A DNA stretch of 64,000 bases from Bacillota bacterium (GTDB lineage: Bacteria; Bacillota; Bacilli; Paenibacillales; NBRC-103111). The stretch covers positions 1 through 64,000 of the forward strand of contig JAEWGW010000032.1 in the NCBI GenBank assembly GCA_023388055.1. Reading direction: 5' to 3'. Each line of letters starts with the position of its first letter. Position 1 is the stretch's first letter. The position numbers and the translations under genes were made by a program. A model generated the notes under the pieces. That model made no database searches. It was not told where the DNA came from and saw only the letters and a list, made by a program, of their open reading frames with translations. Shown one piece after another: positions 34,036 through 42,990 of the stretch.

Positions 34036-34238
34036 CTGTCCGACGAAATAGTTTTGGTGACTACATATTCTTAAGGTTTCATTCCTTACCGGGAAAGGAG
34101 TGCCTTGGAGGCTCAAACACGTTTTGTCGGCCTTGATTTGATTCACTATTAAGGATTCAAGGCCGCCAAAAAACTCGCCCTCAAGTCACTCCTTTCCCTC
34201 CCAGTCATTCCACAAGAATATGTGTTCACGTCAGACAG
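34036..34238. mobile_element. 203-bp imperfect palindromic element, MITE-like
   Basis: Terminal arms CTGTCCGACG (left) and CGTCAGACAG (right) are inverted with one mismatch. Inside, TGACTACATATTCTT matches the complement of AAGAATATGTGTTCA, GGGAAAGGAGTG matches CACTCCTTTCCC, and the centre holds GGCCTTGA/TCAAGGCC. It carries no ORF and lies between divergent genes. The size and full-length symmetry fit a miniature inverted-repeat element; no flanking target duplication could be assigned. Confidence 0.65.
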
Positions 34239-34450
34239 ACCCCAGCCCAGCACAGGGCTTGGCCTCTCGTCCCTCCATATTAGCACGTTGCCCCAAGCAG
34301 AGCAAAAAGAACCTGCGCCCCCTTGCCAGGCCGAATGGTCGCTCCAGTGGGAGCCGGTTGTGATTCATGATACTATAGAGCTGAACAGGCTCGGTACGGA
34401 CCAACGGCACCGGGGAAGGTCCGGGCAGGCTACAATGGGGAGGCATGCGG

Positions 34451-35434
34451 GTGGACAAGTTAATACGTTGGGGAATTATCGGATGCGGAGATGTAACGGA
34501 GGTCAAAAGCGGGCCGGCCCTGCAAAAGGCGGAGGGTTCAAGCCTTACCGCCGTCATGCGGAGAAACGCCGCGTTGGCGGAGGACTATGCCAAGAGGCAT
34601 GGGGTGTCCCGCTGGTACGGACAGGCGGAACAGTTGATTGCTGACCCTGAGGTGGATGCGGTATATGTGGCAACGCCGCCCTCCTCCCATATGGAATATG
34701 CTCTGGCCGCCGCCAAAGCGGGCAAACCCGTCTATGTGGAAAAGCCCATGGCCATGAACACGGCGGAATGCACCGCCATGATCAAAGCATGCAAGGCCGC
34801 GGGTGCTCCTCTATTTGTGGCCTTTTACCGGCGAGGCTTGCCCAGATTTCAGCAGGTGAGGAAGTGGCTGGATGAGGGAGCTATCGGCGACATCCGGTTT
34901 GTGCGGACCGTACATATGGCTAAACCCTTGGCGAAGACAGGAGAAGACATGTGGCGGGTGAATCCGGCCATTTCCGGCGGCGGGCTGTTTCTGGATCTGG
35001 GCAGTCATACCCTGGATTTGCTGGACTACCTGCTGGGACCCATCCGGGATGTAAGCGGCCACGCCTCCAATCTGGGCAGTCCTTATGCCGCGGAGGATAC
35101 GGTATCCGGGGAATATGTTTTCGAATCCGGGGTGCACGGGACAGGGATCTGGTGCTTCAATAGCTATGCGGATGAGGAATATAACGAAATCGTGGGTTCG
35201 AAGGGCAGCATATGGTTTTCCACCTTCGAGGAAAAGCCTGTGGTCCTGCGCACTGCAGAACAGGAGCAGAAGCTGAGTCTGGCGCATCCGCCCCATGTGC
35301 AGCAGCCGTTGATTCAAACCATTGTGGATGAGCTGTTGGGCCGGGGAAAGGCACTCTCCACGGGAGAGTCGGCCATCCGCACCAGCAGGGTGGCGGAGAT
35401 CTTGACCAGAGCGTATTACACCGGGGACCGGTAA
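34451..35434 (+). CDS. Gfo/Idh/MocA-family oxidoreductase
   Basis: 327 residues from GTG at 34451, seven bases after GGGGAGG; an ATG two codons upstream is almost inside that site. The N-terminal Rossmann motif is WGIIGCGDVTEV, and VEKPMA near residue 97 is the hallmark that carries the catalytic Lys of the family. The GGGLFLDLGSHTLDLLDYLLG segment is typical of the C-terminal domain. Members oxidise or reduce sugars, inositols or their derivatives with NAD(P). No sugar operon adjoins it. A terminator lies about 100 nt after the stop. Confidence 0.88.
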   Translation: MDKLIRWGIIGCGDVTEVKSGPALQKAEGSSLTAVMRRNAALAEDYAKRHGVSRWYGQAEQLIADPEVDAVYVATPPSSHMEYALAAAKAGKPVYVEKPMAMNTAECTAMIKACKAAGAPLFVAFYRRGLPRFQQVRKWLDEGAIGDIRFVRTVHMAKPLAKTGEDMWRVNPAISGGGLFLDLGSHTLDLLDYLLGPIRDVSGHASNLGSPYAAEDTVSGEYVFESGVHGTGIWCFNSYADEEYNEIVGSKGSIWFSTFEEKPVVLRTAEQEQKLSLAHPPHVQQPLIQTIVDELLGRGKALSTGESAIRTSRVAEILTRAYYTGDR

Positions 35435-35487
35435 ACGGGGCTTGAGGAGAAGTTTTCCCTAACACATCCGCCAGAGCTGGGGCGATG

Positions 35488-35658
35488 TTATTTCAACGCT
35501 TTATTCGTCTGCTTCAACCCTATCCAAGCTAAGACCGGACCCAGCGCCGGTCTTTTTGTGCTTCCGCGCGCTCGGCCGGAGGCGCTGCGGCTGGCCTCCC
35601 GGAGATGAAGCTCCTGCTCCTCCAGCCATTTTTCCATTTGATAAATATTGGGTTCCAT
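35488..35658 (-). CDS. Possible small protein (56 aa)
   Basis: Starts MEPNIYQMEKWLEEQELHL, with AAAGGAAGTG six bases before the ATG. The first 22 residues look helical and amphipathic; the rest is basic. The frame runs through the inverted repeat that also ends the upstream oxidoreductase, which argues for caution. It is divergent from the SgrR-like gene, with about 120 nt between starts. Function unknown. Confidence 0.4.
   Translation of the reverse strand: MEPNIYQMEKWLEEQELHLREASRSASGRARGSTKRPALGPVLAWIGLKQTNKALK
35531..35557 (+). terminator. Terminator of the Gfo/Idh/MocA gene
   Basis: AAGACCGG (35531-35538) pairs with CCGGTCTT (35547-35554), followed by T5 counted from 35553. Confidence 0.85.
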
Positions 35659-35782
35659 GTGATACACTTCCTTTTGTTTTCTCTCCTTTATTTTTGCAGA
35701 TACAAAAGGGGATAAAAAGGGTATAATTGATTATAATTATTTCCTCTTTTATGAAGCCAAATCGGAGACAGGGTGGATAAGC

Positions 35783-37630
35783 ATGCAACTCATCGAATAT
35801 TACCATCTTCTCCATACGGAGCTGCCGGAGGCCCGCGGGGGGTTGCCCGTTACCTTGGAGCGGCTATCCGGTATTTTTTATTGCTCGGAGCGCAATGTGA
35901 AGTTCATTCTCCACAAGATGGCGGATCAGAACTGGATCGTGTGGAAGCCGGGCCGGGGCCGGGGCAATCATTCGGAGCTTCAGCTGCTGGAGGATTCCAG
36001 CATCCTGCTCCGGCAGGAGGCCATGCGGCTGGTGCAGGAGGAGAACATCAAGCCGGCTCTGGAGCTGGTGGGGCTTGCGGGTATGGAGCCGGGGGAGAAG
36101 GAGGCTTTTTTCCAATGGCTGGGAGGCGCCTTCGGCTATCAGGAGGTCAGCGGGCGGAGCCGGCCGCTGGAGGTGCTGCGGCTGCCGTATTACGCGCCGC
36201 TTCTGACTTTGGACCCTACGCGGATGATTTATTCCAAGGACATGCATCTGGTCCGGCAGCTGTTCGATACCCTTGTGCGGGTGAACCCTGGAACCGGTCA
36301 GGTCATGCCCCATCTGGCCCACCATTGGGAAGCCTCGGCAGACGGCAGGCTGTGGACCTTTTATCTGCGCAAGGGGGTCCGGTTCCACCATGGGAGGGAG
36401 CTGACGGCGGAGGACACGGCCTTCAGCCTGCTGCGGCTGAAGGAGGCCGGGGAGCAGACGCCCTTCTCCTGGCTGGTCCGGGAGGTGGATGAGGCCCGGG
36501 CCATAGGCAGCTACATTCTGGAGGTGGAGCTGTCCGCACCCAATTATATGTTTGACCGGTATGCCAGCTCTGCCGGGTTGTCCATTGTGCCCAAGGATGT
36601 GTATGGAGGCCGCAAAATTCCCGCTCCGTTTGGCACAGGTCCCTTCCGGCTGGTGGAGCAGGATGCGTCCATGTGCATTCTGGAAGCGTTCCCGGACTAC
36701 TTCAGGGAGCGGGCGCTCTTGGACCGGGTGGAGCTGTGGGTGCTTCCCAGCGGTATGGAGGTGAAGCCCCAGCTGCGGGTCAGCGATTGGGGCTGTTCCC
36801 CCAAGCAGGGTCCGGAGAGCAGGCAGGACGAAGAGACTTTGTCTGCGGGGCTTAATGGCGGGCTGACGCGGGGCTGCAACTTTATGTCCTTTAATATCGA
36901 GCGGCCGGGCCCCCAGCGAAACAGGCTTTTCCGGGAAGCGGTGCAGCTGCTCTTGAACCGGCAGGCTTTTATCCGGGAGGTCAAAAAAGATGCCAGCATC
37001 CCGGCCCAATGGCTTCTGCCCCCGGACCTTCCGCCAGGGAATGATGCCGATCCGTGCCACGATGAGGCGGAGGGAATCCGGCTTTTGAAGGAATCGGGCT
37101 ACCGGGGAGAGCCTCTTACGCTGATGCTGAACACGGGGCATGTAGGGATGGCGGAATGGATCGTCCGCTGGCTGGGCCAATATGGCATTCAAGTGAAGCT
37201 GGATGTCATGAGCCGGGAGGAAGCGGCCGGTTTGAAATGGGTCAAGCATGCCCAATGTTATGTGGGAGGGCTGGCGGCGGATGAGGATACGGTGATGTTT
37301 CTTCTTGAGCTGCTGCATGCGGGGCATTATTCCGGGTTTTTCCTGCACGGGGAACTCCGGCGGGAGCTGGAGGAGCGGCTGTCCGGCATCCGGCGGGAAG
37401 GCAATGAGGAGATCAGGAGAAACGGGCTAAAGGAGCTGCAGAATTTGCTGGCCAGAGACCGGGATGTCATCCTGCTCATCCACCCTGCCAACAAGGTTGT
37501 GCATTCACCCAATCTGCGCGGTGTAACCGTCAATACCCTGGGTCAGGTGGATTTTAAAGATTTATGGTTCCAGCCTGAAACCTTTTCCCAGGATTCACCG
37601 TCTAGGAGGCAGGTACATCCAATTCCTTAG
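35783..37630 (+). CDS. sgrR: SgrR-like regulator with solute-binding domain
   Basis: 615 residues. The first 110 residues form an SgrR-type winged helix (LERLSGIFYCSERNVKFILHKM), the rest a family 5 solute-binding domain (LVRVNPGTGQVMPHLAHHWEAS; FHHGRELTAEDTAFSLLRL; FNIERPGP). There is no signal peptide, so it acts in the cytoplasm. In enterobacteria SgrR senses sugar-phosphate stress and activates sgrS and a sugar exporter; in Bacillota such proteins often regulate an adjacent transporter. Here no transporter is adjacent and the SLH/YcdB gene follows 18 nt later, so its target is uncertain. AT-rich DNA with overlapping TATAAT boxes (35722, 35732) precedes it. Confidence 0.87.
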   Translation: MQLIEYYHLLHTELPEARGGLPVTLERLSGIFYCSERNVKFILHKMADQNWIVWKPGRGRGNHSELQLLEDSSILLRQEAMRLVQEENIKPALELVGLAGMEPGEKEAFFQWLGGAFGYQEVSGRSRPLEVLRLPYYAPLLTLDPTRMIYSKDMHLVRQLFDTLVRVNPGTGQVMPHLAHHWEASADGRLWTFYLRKGVRFHHGRELTAEDTAFSLLRLKEAGEQTPFSWLVREVDEARAIGSYILEVELSAPNYMFDRYASSAGLSIVPKDVYGGRKIPAPFGTGPFRLVEQDASMCILEAFPDYFRERALLDRVELWVLPSGMEVKPQLRVSDWGCSPKQGPESRQDEETLSAGLNGGLTRGCNFMSFNIERPGPQRNRLFREAVQLLLNRQAFIREVKKDASIPAQWLLPPDLPPGNDADPCHDEAEGIRLLKESGYRGEPLTLMLNTGHVGMAEWIVRWLGQYGIQVKLDVMSREEAAGLKWVKHAQCYVGGLAADEDTVMFLLELLHAGHYSGFFLHGELRRELEERLSGIRREGNEEIRRNGLKELQNLLARDRDVILLIHPANKVVHSPNLRGVTVNTLGQVDFKDLWFQPETFSQDSPSRRQVHPIP

Positions 37631-37648
37631 AGAGGGTGGTTAACGGTT

Positions 37649-40051
37649 ATGAAAAAATCATTCAAAGCCGGTGCAGTAGGCTTGAGCGCTGCGCTGCTGC
37701 TTGCCGGAGCTCTGCCGGCGGCTGCGTCTTCTGCTTCTATTCCTGTAACTTCTGCGTCCAACTCAGCCAGCGGCTCCGCTTCGGCAGCCGCCCCGGGCTC
37801 CGAGGCGGCTGTGAACACTGACACCGCCATCAAACGCGACCAGGCTGTTGAGCTGGCCCGCAAGCTTGCCCAAGTGCCCCAGGATTACGAGGTCTCCAAC
37901 GTCACCCTGCAGACTGCTGCGGCAACCGGCACAGCCGGGGCCACATGGTCCATCAACTTTGCCAAACAAGTGAAGGATAAGTATTACGGCAATTATTATA
38001 TCGGGATTTCTGCGGAAACCGGCGAGCTGACCCAGATGAGTGCTTATATCAACAATGTGGATGCCCCGCCCGCCTATCCGCCGGAGAAGGATCTGAAGGC
38101 AGCCAAGCTGGTGGGCGAGGCTTTCATCAACAGCCTGTATCCGGGCAAGCTGACGGAAACCCGCTACAACACCGTGGCCGAGGATAATTTTAAAACACCC
38201 CTGATGGGCGACGTGCGCTACAGCTACCGCTATGACCGTGTGGTTAACGGTATAGTGTATCCGGGGAACGGCTTCAGTGTGGATGTGAACGGCTCCGGCC
38301 AGGTGGTGGGGTTCAACTACCAATGGGATAAAACCACCCAGTTCCCGGATCCCGCCTCGGTTATCTCCCAGGAGAAGGCGGAGAGCCTCTGGAAGGAGAA
38401 ATCCAAGCTCACGACCACTTATTTCCGGCCGTATAACAAAAACGCCAGCACGAAATCCCCGTTCATTGCGTACCAGTTGACACCGGTCCGGCTGAATGCC
38501 CTCACCGGAGAGGTGGAAACCGGGAATATGCCGGTGCAGGAGTCGGGCGGTCCCATCGCTTCCGCGCCTCTTGGGGCAGCTCCTGCCAAGGATAAGCAGC
38601 TGAACCAAAGCCAGGCCGTCGATATTGTAACAGCCCGGTTTCCCCTGCCAACGGGAGCCAAGCTGGAGAACGCTTCTTACCAGGAGTACAATAACAATGA
38701 GATGGGCGGTTTGACCCGCGCCTGGAATATCAGCTGGACCCTTCCCGAGGACGAAAAAAGCAAGTCCGACTCAGCGGACAAAATTATGTACCCCGGCGGT
38801 TCGCGCTCCATTCACGCCGAAGTGGATGCTTCCACAGGCGAGATCAAAAGCTATTCCCGCAACGAATACCGGCCTTATCAGGCAACTGCTGTGAAGCCGG
38901 AGGATTATAAGGTTGCCATTAACACAGCCAAGGCTACAGCGGTAGAGCTGGTGAAAAGCCTGCTCCCCCACATGGTCCATCAGCTGGAGCTCCACTACAG
39001 CGACCCGACCAAACTGGCGGCAGCCTCTTATTGGAACTCCAATCCGTCTTATAGCTTCAGCTTTGACCGCACCATCGATGGTATTCTCACCGGAGAAAGC
39101 GTCCAGGTCACCGTGGATGCGACCAACGGTGCCGTGGTCAATTATAACAATAACCTGACCGGCTACAGCTATCCGGCATCCAAGCCGGCTTTGACAGATC
39201 CGGCCGAAGCGAAGGAAAAGCTGCTCGCCCAATACAAGCTGCAGCTGCAATATGTGGTGGACTGGGAGGCAGGCTATGACGGCAGCTATCCCATCGAGAA
39301 GTACCGTCTGATGGTGGCTGCAGGTGAACTGCCGCCTTCCCCGGCCGGAAATCAAAAGGTGCGCCTGTCCTACATGCCGGTAGCTCAAAACACCGACCTG
39401 GCGGGCGGTTATTTCCTGGACGCGCAGACCGGCGAGTGGAGAGACAACCGCAATGGCGAAACAGCCCGTTCCGACCGGGCGGCGGCAACGGATATTGCCG
39501 GACATTGGGCAGAGCGGGCCCTGTCCCTGATGGTGGAATATAATGCCATCGACCTCAAGGACGGCAAGGCCAACCCCGATCAGACGGCCACCCGCGGCGA
39601 GCTGATCAAGATGCTGGTGCTGGCCGCAAGCGGCGGTTATCTGCCGATGGCTTATGACTCCTCCCGCGCAGCTTCCTTCAGCGACGTCAAAGCCTCCAGC
39701 GCGTTGTTCGCTTTTGTGGAGAATGCGGTGGATATGAATCTGATCGACCGTGATCCGTCCGGCGAATTCAATCCGGACCAGATCATGACCCGTGACGACA
39801 TGGCGCAGCTGATCGTCCGGGCGTTGGGCTACAACAAGCTGGCCCAGCAAAGCAGCATGTTCCGTCTGGATGTGACGGATGCCGATACCATCCAGCACAA
39901 GGGCCATGCGGCCATCGCCGTAGGCCTGGGCATTATGAGCACCGATGGCAGCCAGTTCCGTCCTGCGGACGAAGTGACCCGTGCCCAAGCCGCTACCGCC
40001 TTCTTCCGGTTCTTGGAGAAGCGCGGCACCCTGCAGGATTCCCGTTATTAA
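37649..40051 (+). CDS. SLH-anchored YcdB/YcdC-domain protein
   Basis: 800 residues. A signal peptide (about 1-27) is followed by repeated PepSY/YcdB-like alpha-beta units (about 45-600), visible from recurring segments such as DAxTGEIKSYSR, DVNGSGQVVGFNYQW and DATNGAVVNYNNN, usually following a F-D-R-x-V/I-D-G-I motif. Three SLH repeats close the protein (about 610-795: DIAGHWAERALSL, FSDVKASSALFAF, AIAVGLGIMSTDG). It should bind the wall surface. PepSY-type domains are often protease inhibitors or cofactors, but the role here is unknown. AGAGGGTGG precedes the ATG, close behind the SgrR-like gene; a terminator follows. Confidence 0.87.
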   Translation: MKKSFKAGAVGLSAALLLAGALPAAASSASIPVTSASNSASGSASAAAPGSEAAVNTDTAIKRDQAVELARKLAQVPQDYEVSNVTLQTAAATGTAGATWSINFAKQVKDKYYGNYYIGISAETGELTQMSAYINNVDAPPAYPPEKDLKAAKLVGEAFINSLYPGKLTETRYNTVAEDNFKTPLMGDVRYSYRYDRVVNGIVYPGNGFSVDVNGSGQVVGFNYQWDKTTQFPDPASVISQEKAESLWKEKSKLTTTYFRPYNKNASTKSPFIAYQLTPVRLNALTGEVETGNMPVQESGGPIASAPLGAAPAKDKQLNQSQAVDIVTARFPLPTGAKLENASYQEYNNNEMGGLTRAWNISWTLPEDEKSKSDSADKIMYPGGSRSIHAEVDASTGEIKSYSRNEYRPYQATAVKPEDYKVAINTAKATAVELVKSLLPHMVHQLELHYSDPTKLAAASYWNSNPSYSFSFDRTIDGILTGESVQVTVDATNGAVVNYNNNLTGYSYPASKPALTDPAEAKEKLLAQYKLQLQYVVDWEAGYDGSYPIEKYRLMVAAGELPPSPAGNQKVRLSYMPVAQNTDLAGGYFLDAQTGEWRDNRNGETARSDRAAATDIAGHWAERALSLMVEYNAIDLKDGKANPDQTATRGELIKMLVLAASGGYLPMAYDSSRAASFSDVKASSALFAFVENAVDMNLIDRDPSGEFNPDQIMTRDDMAQLIVRALGYNKLAQQSSMFRLDVTDADTIQHKGHAAIAVGLGIMSTDGSQFRPADEVTRAQAATAFFRFLEKRGTLQDSRY

Positions 40052-40077
40052 GCATTAGAAGCCGTGCCAGGCTTCCG

Positions 40078-40119
40078 GCCTCCCCTTGAGCGGATTTCCG
40101 TTCGCCGGGGAGGCTTTTT
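40078..40119 (+). terminator. Terminator after the SLH/YcdB gene
   Basis: GCCTCCCC (40078-40085) pairs with GGGGAGGC (40107-40114), then T5. Confidence 0.9.
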
Positions 40120-40157
40120 GTGTTTTTAGAAATGATTTGTCCGCTGTCCAGCCTTAT

Positions 40158-40334
40158 CCTGCAAAAGTGCATCTATTCCGCCGGAATTTCACCTCTCCCT
40201 GCACCCCAAGTGTAAAAGTGCATCTATTTTTCGCAGCAGGGTACATCTTGCTCCCATCTGACGGAAATAACTGCACTTTTGCAGGATAGACGGTAAAAAC
40301 CATGGTTTGTTTACCAAATAGATGCACTTTTGCA
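40158..40334. repeat. Four-module element of a second sequence type
   Basis: Direct modules at 40158 and 40211 (TGCAAAAGTGCATCTATT, GTAAAAGTGCATCTATT) and inverted modules at 40265 and 40316 (AATAACTGCACTTTTGCA, AATAGATGCACTTTTGCA). Starts are 53, 54 and 51 nt apart. Architecture is the same as the CTAACGG elements but the module sequence is unrelated apart from the inner TATT. Confidence 0.9.
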
Positions 40335-40406
40335 TTCCGGAGGAGGAGGGGGAGTAACGTTCCCATGTGAGCGTCCCCAAAAACACGACGTTTGCACATG
40401 CCAAAT

Positions 40407-40444
40407 AAAAAAGCCCCTGCCCGGTAAAGGGAGGGGCAGGGAGC
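40407..40444 (-). terminator. Terminator of the acetyltransferase gene
   Basis: Read on the minus strand, GC(T)CCCTGCCC pairs with GGGCAGGGGC, with one bulge, followed by T6 (A6 at 40407-40412 on the plus strand). Confidence 0.85.
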
Positions 40445-40480
40445 AAGGAGTTTGGCCTGCGCCAGGGCAGGAGCCGGAGC

Positions 40481-41392
40481 TTAATAGCCTGTACAGATTT
40501 CCTCCCGCACAAAAGCCTGGGTATCCAGCCTGTAATAGTCGTTGATATAGGCTTCCCGGAAGCCGCAGCGGTGGTATAAGGTCAGCGCCTCGGCGTTGTT
40601 GCAGGCTACCTCCAGAGTCATACTGCGCAGGCCCTGTTTGTGGGCCAGGCCGATGGCGGACAGGAGAATCTGCCGTCCGTAGCCCTTGCGGCGGTGCTGC
40701 GGCACCACAGAAAAGCAGAAGAAATGGGCATTGCCGTCGCGGATGTGGGAATTGATCCGTCCCACCGCTTCCCCTTCTTCATTATAGGCAATGTAGGGTG
40801 TGTCCTGGGGAGGGTTGTCCAGCGTCATGTCCACCAGTGCTTCGGATTCTTCCTCGGAGGAATTGAATCCGAGGGAATCCAGACGGATCAACAGCTCCCG
40901 CTGGGACTTCACGCCGCGGGCCAGCCGGATGCCGGAGAGGGGTTCATGCGTCACCTGCTCCGCCAGCTTCATGCCGTAATCCGAAATGGTGTAGGCGGCC
41001 CGCCTGGCCTCCGCAAAGGCCTTGGCCCCTTGGGACTGGCGCGGGCAGGCAAACAGCAGGGACCGGAGGTTCTGCTTGCGGGCGGATAACAGGGCGGCCT
41101 CCGTCAATGCGCTGAAGATCCCCTTCTGCCGGAAATCCGGGTGGACCATACCGCCCACCTCAGCCTCCTTGGGCACAAAGTGGTACAATGACAAAAAGCC
41201 CACCAGCTTTCCCCGCTCATACCACAGAAAATCATTGGCTGCTCCCCGGGGCCGGTGCTCCAGCATCCCCCAGTTCAGCTTCAGCTCCAGGCTGTCCGCC
41301 TTCGCGCAACGACCGGCCAGCTCCCGTACCTCCTGGAGCTGCCGCTCCGTCATCCCGTCCGGAATTACCAACCCATGTTTTATCAAAACCAA
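40481..41392 (-). CDS. Tandem GNAT acetyltransferase
   Basis: 303 residues with two GNAT-like halves. The first has VGGMVHPDFRQKGIFSALTEAA (about 82-103); the second has FSVVPQHRRKGYGRQILLSA (about 225-244) with the R/Q-x-x-G-x-G acetyl-CoA loop, then TLEVACNNAEALTLYHRCGF. The start appears to be TTG at 41392 with AGGGG five bases before it. Such proteins acetylate amines of small molecules or proteins; the substrate is not predictable. It is single, divergent from the BrkB-like gene. Confidence 0.85.
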   Translation of the reverse strand: MVLIKHGLVIPDGMTERQLQEVRELAGRCAKADSLELKLNWGMLEHRPRGAANDFLWYERGKLVGFLSLYHFVPKEAEVGGMVHPDFRQKGIFSALTEAALLSARKQNLRSLLFACPRQSQGAKAFAEARRAAYTISDYGMKLAEQVTHEPLSGIRLARGVKSQRELLIRLDSLGFNSSEEESEALVDMTLDNPPQDTPYIAYNEEGEAVGRINSHIRDGNAHFFCFSVVPQHRRKGYGRQILLSAIGLAHKQGLRSMTLEVACNNAEALTLYHRCGFREAYINDYYRLDTQAFVREEICTGY

Positions 41393-41420
41393 TTGCCCCT
41401 TTTTTCAAAAGTCATATAAT
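41393..41420 (+). promoter_or_regulatory. Probable sigma-A promoter for the yihY-like gene
   Basis: TTGCCC (41393-41398), a 16-nt spacer and TATAAT (41415-41420). The leader is about 140 nt. The acetyltransferase reads away on the other strand from the same gap. Confidence 0.55.
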
Positions 41421-41566
41421 AAGGTGCATACTGTCTGCATCACCTGTGTTGTCTTGTTTCAGCGCATCTTCTGCGCGGGTATGAACATCACATCTTCACC
41501 TTCGGGCGAATCCAAGGCGATCATTTGGGAAAAAATATCAATCAACAGCGAAGGGAGCGGACGGCG

Positions 41567-42457
41567 ATGAATTGGAAAAAAAGCCTGCATTTTCTGGAAG
41601 CCTTGTATTGCCGGTATGAGGATGACGAAGTCACGGCCCTCAGCGCACAAATGACCTACTATATGATTCTCGCCTTTTTTCCATTTCTGATTTTTCTTCT
41701 GACCATTGTGGGTATGACCCCCATCTCCACACAGGATGTTTGGGAGCAGATCGCCATGGTTCTGCCGGAATCGAGCTATAAGGCAGTCAACGATATTATG
41801 AACGAAATTTTCGAGAACCGCAACGAAGCGCTGCTTTCCTTCAGTATGATCGGCACCCTGTGGGCGGCCTCCAACGGCTTGTCCGCTGTGATCAAAGCGC
41901 TGAACAAGGCCTATGACGAACCGGAAACCCGGCCGTTCTGGAAGCTGAAGGGGCTGGCCCTGCTGGCCACCGTCGGTTTGGCACTGGTGATGCTTCTGAC
42001 CTTCCTGCTTCTGGTGTTCGGTCATGTCATCGGGGAGCAGCTGTTCAAATTTCTTGGGTACCCCAATGATTTCGAGCTGATTTGGGGAATTGTTAAATTC
42101 GTCATTCCGCTGGCAGCCATGCTGCTGGGATTTGCCTTCTTGTACTGGACAGTGCCGAACCGCCGGCTCCGGTTTAAGAGTGTCCTTCCTGGAGCAGTGT
42201 TTGCGTCCTTGGGCTGGATCGCCATCTCTCTGCTGTTTTCCTTCTATGTAAGCCACTTCGGCAACTATTCCAAAAGCTACGGAAGCCTCGGCGGAGTGAT
42301 CGTGCTTCTGGTGTGGCTGTACATCAGCTGCATCATTATCATTGTCGGGGGGGAGATCAACGCTACTCTCACCTTTGACAAGGAGGGAAAAAGCAAGCCG
42401 GGCTGTAAGTCCTTCAGCAGCCGCCTGTCCTTCTGGAAGAAGAAAAAGCCCGAGTGA
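41567..42457 (+). CDS. YihY/BrkB-family membrane protein
   Basis: 296 residues with six predicted helices. MTYYMILAFFPFLIFLLTIVG near residue 24 and SYGSLGGVIVLLVWLYISC near 240 are family hallmarks. AAGGGAG precedes the ATG at 41567; an upstream in-frame start is less likely. The family was once mis-annotated as ribonuclease BN; its function remains uncertain, with transport or envelope roles proposed. A basic, lysine-rich tail follows the last helix. Confidence 0.88.
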   Translation: MNWKKSLHFLEALYCRYEDDEVTALSAQMTYYMILAFFPFLIFLLTIVGMTPISTQDVWEQIAMVLPESSYKAVNDIMNEIFENRNEALLSFSMIGTLWAASNGLSAVIKALNKAYDEPETRPFWKLKGLALLATVGLALVMLLTFLLLVFGHVIGEQLFKFLGYPNDFELIWGIVKFVIPLAAMLLGFAFLYWTVPNRRLRFKSVLPGAVFASLGWIAISLLFSFYVSHFGNYSKSYGSLGGVIVLLVWLYISCIIIIVGGEINATLTFDKEGKSKPGCKSFSSRLSFWKKKKPE

Positions 42458-42633
42458 GTCTGCCGCATGGAGCCCTGGCTGATGACGAAGCGCCTATACA
42501 TCTGCTGGGATAAACCCCTCTTCTATCACATATAGTGGTATGAGTCCGATTTCAACTGAGAAAGTAGGGGTTGCTTCATGCGCATATGGCTTACCAACAC
42601 GGCCCGCGGCGGCTTTGAGCGGAGGTGGCGGAC

Positions 42634-42990
42634 ATGTTCCGGCTTGTCCTGATGTCCGCCATGATGGGCTCCATCGGGCAAATCATGATGAAGCACGGCT
42701 CGGACCGGGTGGGGCGCCTTGCCTTGTCGCCGGCCACCTTCGCCGCCGATATCGGGCGGATTCTGCGTGTGCCCGAATTCTGGATGGCCATCCTGCTGTT
42801 TGCCCTTAGCTCCCTGATCTGGGTCAAGGTGCTGTCCCGTGCGGACTTGACCAGTGCGTATCCGCTGAACAGCATGAGCTATATCTTCGTGTTCTTGTTC
42901 AGCGCCGTGCTGCTGAATGAAGCGCTGACGCTGCAAAAAATTGCCGGCGCCCTGGTGATTATGCTGGGCATCTTCATCATCACCCGGTAA
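42634..42990 (+). CDS. Small EamA/SMR-type transporter subunit
   Basis: 118 residues with four predicted helices, the size of SMR, ArnE or ArnF proteins that work as dimers. LSSLIWVKVLSRADLTSAYPLNSMSY resembles the helix-3 region of this superfamily. GGAGGTGG precedes the ATG at 42634, which makes the in-frame GTG at 42625 unlikely. It could export small cations or flip a lipid-linked sugar; the ArnE-like look slightly favours the latter. Its stop overlaps the stop of the opposite DMT gene by 11 bp. Confidence 0.8.
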   Translation: MFRLVLMSAMMGSIGQIMMKHGSDRVGRLALSPATFAADIGRILRVPEFWMAILLFALSSLIWVKVLSRADLTSAYPLNSMSYIFVFLFSAVLLNEALTLQKIAGALVIMLGIFIITR

